Positions 61,001 through 64,000 of a DNA stretch of 64,000 nt are shown here, one piece after another. The position numbers and the translations under genes were made by a program. The notes beneath the pieces are model-generated. The model saw only the letters and a list, made by a program, of their open reading frames with translations. It was not told the DNA's origin and made no database searches. Position 1 is the first letter of the stretch. Each line of letters opens with the position of its first letter. The DNA is taken from positions 11,924,170-11,988,169 of the forward strand of contig CM034536.1 of the NCBI GenBank assembly GCA_020002185.1, read 5' to 3'. The stretch is from Paraescarpia echinospica. Taxonomy: Eukaryota; Annelida; Polychaeta; Sabellida; Siboglinidae.

Positions 61001-61066
61001 TCGGCCATCGACATTGTGCAGTCGATCGAAATGACGATTTCCATGATTCGGTCGTCGCTGACAATG
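40601..61066 (-). CDS. Gene I: tandem two-module vWA protein (12 exons, spliced)
   Basis: Spliced gene whose exons are listed separately. Joining 60946-61044, 60153-60330, 59115-59248, 55146-55328, 53866-54479, 52897-53122, 51999-52211, 48070-48243, 47265-47792, 46582-46668, 41264-41425 and 40601-40702 gives 2,700 nt, 899 codons plus a stop, with every junction in phase. Domain order: vWA-1 (MIDAS DCTMS), a 205-residue acidic/Ser-Pro linker, vWA-2 (MIDAS DTTLS), a Lys/Pro-rich segment with basic clusters, and a C-terminal region shared with gene II ending in the YDYAW block. No kinase domain, membrane span or signal peptide is seen. From family knowledge, vWA domains bind proteins through a metal at MIDAS; the closest family I recognise is the VwkA-type vWA. 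The role is unknown. Exon 1 may be internal (a phase-2 acceptor precedes its ATG), so the N-terminus could lie beyond the window. Confidence 0.85.
41264..41425 (-). CDS. Gene I exon 11: C-terminal domain, basic helix
   Basis: 54 codons, acceptor GTCGCCAG, donor GTTAGT. Encodes GTVGFQNIRLDTYFLRQEH and IGRVLKRGCTLYVRRAKIQK. The latter aligns with LDRVVERRCKVHLRRML in gene II (12923-13132). The intron before it (41.4-46.6 kb) holds two LINEs in opposite orientations. Confidence 0.87.
42540..42720 (+). mobile_element. RTE-like LINE C-terminal fragment
   Basis: FGRQLRRVGHAERVTGERLT, then KAEETGRRKGSP, with frame breaks. Same protein block as 12360-12800 but a different family. 41,426-42,540 has GT-rich degenerate repeats (41,620-41,840) and nothing else. 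Confidence 0.55.
42735..44620 (-). mobile_element. CR1/L2-like LINE (family A), second copy
   Basis: Minus-strand RT: NKSCGLELFPTFLL, LKSYRPISNLSFLSTVLEK, LDLSAAFDTIDHDILL, then YTDDTQVY (A of YADD is T), LGVIFDSNFSFHQNIS, SSRLDYCNSLL, LHWLPI. The 3' UTR ends ttaggcgcaatagaagttt plus TTA-type repeats, as in the 1.8-4.8 kb copy. 5' truncated; frame broken at 43,728-43,880. Confidence 0.87.
44690..46290 (+). mobile_element. CR1-like LINE fragment
   Basis: Plus-strand RT: PISLSSQFSKIL, DEQYGF, VSLGSILGQLLFILYINDMS, MFADNTIFF (FADD changed to FADN), VEPHMSNCYEIWGN and a C-terminus with a 48-base triplication. Frames broken throughout; 5' truncated next to the oppositely oriented family A copy. 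Followed by a GCA repeat and TTCA-type tail. Confidence 0.8.
45853..45996 (+). repeat. Three tandem 48-bp units in LINE coding sequence
   Basis: tataaaaacaaacaccaccc starts at 45853, 45901 and 45949, with a partial fourth at 45997. The units appear identical and in frame, each adding 16 residues (TLRLLSLTVKGIKTN type) to the RT C-terminus. Confidence 0.92.
46287..46348. repeat. (GCA)n microsatellite
   Basis: About 20 uninterrupted CAG units at the 3' end of the LINE, 230 bases downstream of gene I exon 10. Confidence 0.96.
46582..46668 (-). CDS. Gene I exon 10: small C-terminal exon
   Basis: 29 codons, acceptor TCTCTCAG, donor GTATGT, phase 0 at both ends. Encodes MPAIYEFSVEPPGETVRYPV. MPAIYEFSV matches QPAVYEIAV in gene II across the 13968-14342/12923-13132 junction. 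Too short for simple ORF finding; supported by splice sites and homology. Confidence 0.82.
47265..47792 (-). CDS. Gene I exon 9: basic/Pro-rich region and start of C-terminal domain
   Basis: 176 codons, acceptor GTGCTGCAG, donor GTAAGA. Begins with a helix (TYAAEVASADWAARRDSFVR, then RLFEVL), then a Lys/Pro-rich stretch with KRAQKRR and PPEKKPRIR, which look like nuclear localisation signals, then a segment (LLDTLYWTEWLVLMQAAR) that aligns with the 13968-14342 exon of gene II. The low-complexity insert is absent from gene II. A GAT/CAT repeat directly precedes the acceptor. Confidence 0.88.
47810..47975. repeat. (GATGAC)n-type degenerate tract
   Basis: GAT/GAC repeats directly before the acceptor of gene I exon 9; on the minus strand these give a pyrimidine-rich GTCATC run leading into CTGCAG. 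Confidence 0.88.
48070..48243 (-). CDS. Gene I exon 8: vWA-2, C-terminal FW segment
   Basis: Acceptor CTGTCGACAG, donor GTACTG after ILQ; 58 codons. Encodes KVRIYGLQVYNDSESAHFWK and NSGGKYLDVG, then VVYGEFD. The upstream intron (48.2-52.0 kb) contains a 2.7-kb LINE in the same orientation. Confidence 0.9.
48440..51170 (-). mobile_element. Jockey/CR1-like LINE (family E), longer copy
   Basis: Minus-strand RT: SKTGVPQGSILGPLLFIIYI, IIYADDTTL (catalytic YADD intact), LGLTINKQMCWKNHVNRI, KYNAHTNPIFKN and VQQLKLYVKHVNKKIPKYF. The 3' UTR gagagtctccct and KYNAHTNPI block identify the same family as 28.7-29.6 kb. Several frameshifts (near 50,070 and 49,750). Confidence 0.85.
51785..51910. repeat. 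(CA)n/(CGCA)n microsatellite
   Basis: CA-rich tract within the intron that follows gene I exon 7. Confidence 0.93.
51999..52211 (-). CDS. Gene I exon 7: vWA-2, ECYE and GD..PHEP motifs
   Basis: Acceptor CTTGGTCAG, donor GTCAGT after ARDM; 71 codons. Encodes FVQAMEDTTGGHWQECYE, LSWRPDSRRIIIMVGD, SSPHEP and IDYRVE. GC-rich against an AT-rich intron. A CA repeat starts about 90 nt past the donor. Confidence 0.92.
52560..52640. repeat. (TA)n-rich tract
   Basis: About 75 bases of nearly pure A/T (atatatta units) directly left of a palindrome. Confidence 0.9.
52642..52692. repeat. 51-bp near-perfect palindrome
   Basis: Arms 52642-52666 and 52668-52692 match at 22 of 25 positions around a single central base. 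Could be a cruciform or a MITE remnant. Confidence 0.85.
52897..53122 (-). CDS. Gene I exon 6: vWA-2, MIDAS and HGDYD
   Basis: Acceptor TTCCTATAG, phase 2 in, phase 0 out, donor GTAGGT. Encodes PLDIVFSFDTTLSM (MIDAS DTTLS), RLFGDVPNLRLAVFAHGDYD and DFTSKPNEVIR. A single exon holds both motifs, as in vWA-4. Confidence 0.9.
53866..54479 (-). CDS. Gene I exon 5: acidic/Ser-Pro linker between vWA-1 and vWA-2
   Basis: 614 nt, acceptor CGCGCAG, donor GTAAGT in phase 2. Begins EFEKEVMSDHSELKD with a helix (MFDILRAGL), then a low-complexity acidic linker with an eight-Asp run, many Ser/Pro and a DDHESMETD block. A related DDHESMPEE block occurs in gene II at 24412-24608, showing that the linkers are homologous. 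Higher GC than its surroundings, which supports coding use. Confidence 0.82.
54575..55125. repeat. (TAC)n/(TAG)n compound tract
   Basis: GAT-type repeats then long TAC and GTA runs that alternate in orientation, forming internal inverted repeats (about 54790-55090). It starts about 20 bases past the donor of gene I exon 4. Confidence 0.95.
55146..55328 (-). CDS. Gene I exon 4: vWA-1, C-terminal FW segment
   Basis: Acceptor TTATACAG, donor GTGGGT after ESFK; 61 codons, phase 0 at both ends. Encodes AYSLQL, DAFWEGLAEGTNG and VYKERGLESF, the family's closing segment. An insert of a complete LINE (55.7-58.5 kb) lies in the intron before it, and a long TAC repeat begins about 20 nt after its donor. 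Confidence 0.85.
55700..58480 (+). mobile_element. CR1-like LINE, near full-length but decayed
   Basis: ORF1-like coiled-coil stretch (EKNNELHAMMQTVEVKVEAI, EERRLNVVIKNL), then RT (NYRPVSSLISQVWKVFKSIL, QHGFSKGKSC, GVPQGSILGPS, FADDIKIYGD), then C-terminal EQVQRRATKIFTSL, SYEDRLKSCGLP, FKNRFRLEITRNFFSQRVVN. The endonuclease region is short or missing (about 56.3-56.5 kb). Many stops. Lies in the gene I intron between exons 3 and 4. 58,480-59,115 is ordinary intron. Confidence 0.85.
59115..59248 (-). CDS. Gene I exon 3: vWA-1, GD..PHEP motif
   Basis: Acceptor GTGCAG, phase-1 join making V; donor GTAGGT after LM. Encodes KLAWSPGSQRALIMVGDASP then HEP and IDWRRE. This is the core strand and MIDAS aspartate region, homologous to 51999-52211, 31041-31166, 22527-22751 and 16701-16907. 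Confidence 0.87.
59700..59970 (-). repeat. Dispersed repeat family R, copy 4 (inverted)
   Basis: Reverse complement of copy 1: contains ccgccaagttgtgtttagta near 59,950 and ctgagttaaccgcgataccc near 59,830 when read on the minus strand. Confidence 0.65.
60153..60330 (-). CDS. Gene I exon 2: vWA-1, HGDY and ECYE motifs
   Basis: Acceptor CCACCAG at 60331-60333, donor GTAGGG below 60153 (phase 1). Encodes DIESLRLAIFAHGDYE, then TGGHEQECYELVLRG. Unlike vWA-2 and vWA-4, the HGDY and ECYE motifs share one exon here, as they do in vWA-3 of gene II. Confidence 0.85.
60946..61066 (-). CDS. Gene I exon 1: vWA-1, MIDAS strand
   Basis: Reads EIVISIDCTMSMADTLEQ and ends RLFR. The DCTMS is the MIDAS DxTxS motif with Cys at the first x. 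The donor after 60946 is GCAAGT, a GC-type 5' splice site, and phase 0 fits exon 2. The first ATG is at 61044. An AAACAG acceptor leaves the exon starting at 61066 in phase 2, as in the other modules, so this may be an internal exon rather than the start. Confidence 0.75.
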
Positions 61067-61139
61067 CTGTTTGACGAGTATAATAAAAAGAACCGCTGTC
61101 AGTGGACATCAATGCTGTCAATGTTGTCAATAAATATTG

Positions 61140-61254
61140 TAGAAGTCGCAGAATCAGCAGCAGCAACAACAATAGCAGCAGTAACAATAATAACCACAAC
61201 AACAACTATTACTACTACATCTACTACTACTACTAATAATAATAACAATACAAT

Positions 61255-61323
<69 letters not shown>

Positions 61324-61495
61324 AACTACTACTACTACTACAACTACAACAACTACTACTACTAATAATAATAATACAATTACTATTACTATTACTACTA
61401 CTACTACAACTACAACAACTACTACTAATAATAATAATAATGATACAACTATTACTACTACCACTACTACTAATAATAATAATACAATTACTACA

Positions 61496-61535
<40 letters not shown>

Positions 61536-61700
61536 TTACTACTACTACTACAACCACTACAACTACTAATAATAATACTGTTACTGCCACTACGACTACT
61601 ACTACAATTACTAATATTACTACTACTACTACTACTACAACTACAACTACTACTACAGCAACTACTACTACTACTATTACTACTACTACTACTACTACTT

Positions 61701-61736
<36 letters not shown>

Positions 61737-61767
61737 TTACTACTACTACTGCTACTACAACTAGATA
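61140..61767. repeat. (TAC)n/(TAA)n tract
   Basis: About 600 bases of TAC/ACT repeats with AAT and AAC variants, upstream of gene I exon 1. Poly-Thr, poly-Leu and poly-Val ORFs over it are artefacts. Confidence 0.96.
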
Positions 61768-62330
61768 GTTACTAGTTCGGCGAGTGATCGCCTGGTTAGT
61801 TATTGTATTAAATGTAATGTAATAAATTAGTGTATTAAATGTATTCCTTAATACTTTTGTTCAGGAAGTAGATTCTTAGTGGGGGGGTAATGTAGCATTT
61901 CTGCTATTTCTGGATGTTTAAATCTACTTTCCTGAGGTTTAATTTTATAAATGAAGAAGGTCAAGCCAGTAGATAGACATATTGTTAACCAACCGCCTTA
62001 GTTACGTAATTACAGCAACTCGGTTGCAGATGCGCTCAGTGAAGCGTGGTATTCTGTTGCTAGTGTTTCTAGGCAAACAGGTGGTTTCACTGTAATCGTA
62101 GAGAGGGTGTTCCACAATGCCTAGTTTGAATAGTATATTGCATTAGCCAATATAAATGATGGAAACCTGTCATATGATGTGTAATTAGGTCTGCTTATAT
62201 AAACGTTTGTTGTACGCATTTCGCCATCTGGGCGCTGGCGAAGGACTGGGACAGATCCAGGGTTGAACGAGACAGGTTGCCCTGCTGCCAAGAGAATGAC
62301 AAGTCAAGTCGTAAAGCGTGGTGGGAATCG

Positions 62331-62896
62331 TTAACGTGGGTTACATTCCCAAGCTTTTGTGTGTGTAATATTCAGTGTCCAGAGTGACTGTTCGATCGAG
62401 CTTCGAAGAATCCATGCCGCCACGTCTGCAGTATATTGAGACAACGTTCCGATCAGCCCCAACGTATTTGCGTCGATGAGCGATAATCGCGACGCGCTCA
62501 CCCAGCACGGGCCATCCACGAACAGCGGTCTCACAGCGACAACGTCAGAAAGCTTGACCGAATGCGACTCGTAGCGGCCGGCGGTAAACGTATACTGCCA
62601 GGTGTCGTCAATTGCGCGAACCAGTTCATCCGACTTCTCGATCGTTTGCGACAGGGCAAGACCTCTCGATCGAATTCGTAGCGGCCGGCGGTAAGCGTCT
62701 ACTGCCCGGCTTCGTCTTTCAGTTGAACGTATTCAACTGACTTCGCAATCGTTTGCGACCGTGCGATCATTGAACGGACGCGACTCGAGAATTCGCGGCG
62801 TACAACGGCAATCGTCAATTGCCCGACATCATCACTCGTGCGGCCGAAATACACCGTTCTAATTGTGTTCTGAGCTCGGCGTGTTGACTTCAACAA
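62331..62896 (-). pseudogene. Degenerate coding repeat (SQTI...TAGRYE units)
   Basis: On the minus strand two or three related units of about 36 residues can be read: ARSQTIAKSVEYVQLKDEAG and LSQTIEKSDELVRAIDDTW, each followed by TAGRYE (one after a stop, in a shifted frame). The DNA units gtagcggccggcggtaa lie 107 bases apart (62571, 62678), with a weaker third near 62,793. Higher GC than its surroundings. Protein family not recognised; it may be part of a mobile element. Confidence 0.4.
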
Positions 62897-63440
62897 ACGT
62901 TCGTATATATTCGAGATGGGACTAGCCCAGTGTAAATGTATATTTTCTGATTGAACGTATCTATTATTTGGTGTATTATGATTAGTAGTTATCGGTGGTT
63001 TTGAAGTGAGGTATTATTACCCATGAAGTATTCAAATATATATAAATATATGTGTGAGTTGTAACAGATTACTGTAATGAGAGTCCGCGAGGACTAGCTT
63101 ATACTGTGTATTTATATTATGGGAGTTATTCTTAGATAACACTTGGCGCCTAGTGTATGGTCGTATAGTGGTATAATCCACCTTAGAAAGGAAGTGGAAT
63201 TTGATAATCGAAAGATTCAGTGTTATTGTTTATTATGTTGTATTAAGATTTGGTTACGGGATTTCTTTATTCTGTTTATTTTGTTAATCGAGATATTTAC
63301 CAAAAGGAAGATATTAAATTTTCCTCGTTCTTTGTTGCTTGTTCACGATAACCGTTCTTTCTCATATGCGTTGACCTTGATATATAAGAACCCTACTAGA
63401 CTGAGCCATCTAGTGTACGAAGACCTCGCTAATCCGTGAC

Positions 63441-63468
63441 ATACTACTACTACTATTACTACTACTAT

Positions 63469-63523
<55 letters not shown>

Positions 63524-63525
63524 GG

Positions 63526-63590
<65 letters not shown>

Positions 63591-63735
63591 TTACTACTAC
63601 TAATACTACTACTACTACTGGTAGTACTAGTACTACTACTGGTAGTACTACTACTACTACTACTACTAGTACTACCACTACTAGTACTAGTACTAGTACT
63701 AGTACTACTACTAGTACTACTACTACTACTATTCG
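63441..63735. repeat. (TAC)n microsatellite
   Basis: About 290 bases of TAC repeats with TGG and TAG variants, running into the Penelope-like fragment. The preceding 62,900-63,440 has one unremarkable AT-rich ORF. Confidence 0.96.
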
Positions 63736-64000
63736 AAATTCCTAGTGATGCGCTACTGTTCTTTACGGATGTAGAAAGCCTGTACACCAATAGTGACAAT
63801 ATTTCGGGGACTGAAGCAGTAAGACAGGCTTTTTTTTTACGAAACCCGGATTTTGACCACCCAGACACAGAAATTTTAGAACTACTTAAAATTTCCTTAG
63901 AACACAACGACTTTTTATTCGGATCAAACTGGTACCTTGAAATGTTCGGCACTGCAATGGGGAAACGATTTGCCCCCAACTATGCCAATCCTTTTATGGC
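63736..64000 (+). mobile_element. Penelope-like element, partial RT
   Basis: Open to the window edge. Encodes FTDVESLYTNSDNISGTEAV, LLKISLEHNDFLFGSNWY and FGTAMGKRFAPNYANPFM. DVxSLYTN and GTAMGxxFAPxYANxFM are hallmark RT motifs of Penelope-like elements. The 5' end is lost in the TAC repeat; the catalytic DD motif would lie beyond the window. Confidence 0.85.

Noticed and set aside
60935..61768. 277-residue poly-Thr ORF
   Set aside because: TAC/ACT microsatellite translation; its left end overlaps gene I exon 1 in antisense.
63143..63439. 98-codon plus-strand ORF
   Set aside because: AT-rich hydrophobic translation with no motif, no splice or promoter context.
63410..63979. Poly-Ser minus-strand ORF
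   Set aside because: Antisense of the TAC repeat and of the Penelope-like RT.

Overview
This window is nuclear DNA of an animal, probably a marine invertebrate (lophotrochozoan or basal deuterostome such as a lancelet; the species cannot be fixed from the sequence). The reasons are short exons with GT-AG introns and conserved phases, about a dozen broken non-LTR retrotransposons (CR1/jockey-like, one with a PHD finger, one with a 2A-like peptide), a Penelope-like fragment, and very dense micro- and minisatellites. There are no bacterial operons, no CRISPR array, and no tRNA or rRNA gene that I can support.

The real genes are two tandem, paralogous, minus-strand genes that occupy most of the window and are hidden among introns and retroelements. 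Gene I (exons from 61,066 down to a stop at 40,601) encodes two von Willebrand factor A-like (vWA) modules, a long acidic/Ser-Pro linker and a conserved C-terminal region. Gene II (exons from 32,675 down to a stop at 11,473) encodes three vWA modules, linkers and the same C-terminal region. I rebuilt 12 and 18 coding exons. All internal junctions join in phase, giving about 899 and 1,127 residues from the first plausible ATGs. Each module carries a DxTxS MIDAS motif, an HGDY motif, an ECYE motif, a GD..PHEP motif and a closing FW/GGKH segment. The fold resembles the vWA domain of the Dictyostelium VwkA kinase family, but no kinase domain is present. Function is unknown.

Layout: 1-1.8 kb, little recognisable; 1.8-4.8 kb, CR1-like LINE with 2A-like peptide (+); 5.2-9.6 kb, a LINE fragment (+) and a rearranged PHD-finger LINE (-); 9.6-11.4 kb, unique sequence and a CA tract; 11.47-32.7 kb, gene II with LINE pieces, three minisatellites and a foldback element in its introns; 32.7-40.6 kb, intergenic, with a palindromic ATCGAT cluster, simple repeats and a LINE (37.5-38.9 kb); 40.6-61.07 kb, gene I, whose introns hold five LINE pieces; 61.1-64 kb, TAC microsatellites, a degenerate coding repeat and a partial Penelope-like reverse transcriptase running off the right edge.

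The most striking pattern is that tandem repeats repeatedly sit directly against exon boundaries of these two genes. One exon of gene II lies between a 20-bp minisatellite whose every unit looks like a 3' splice site and a 31-bp minisatellite many of whose units contain a 5' splice site. The modules are bounded by phase-2 introns, which explains how vWA units could be multiplied in tandem.
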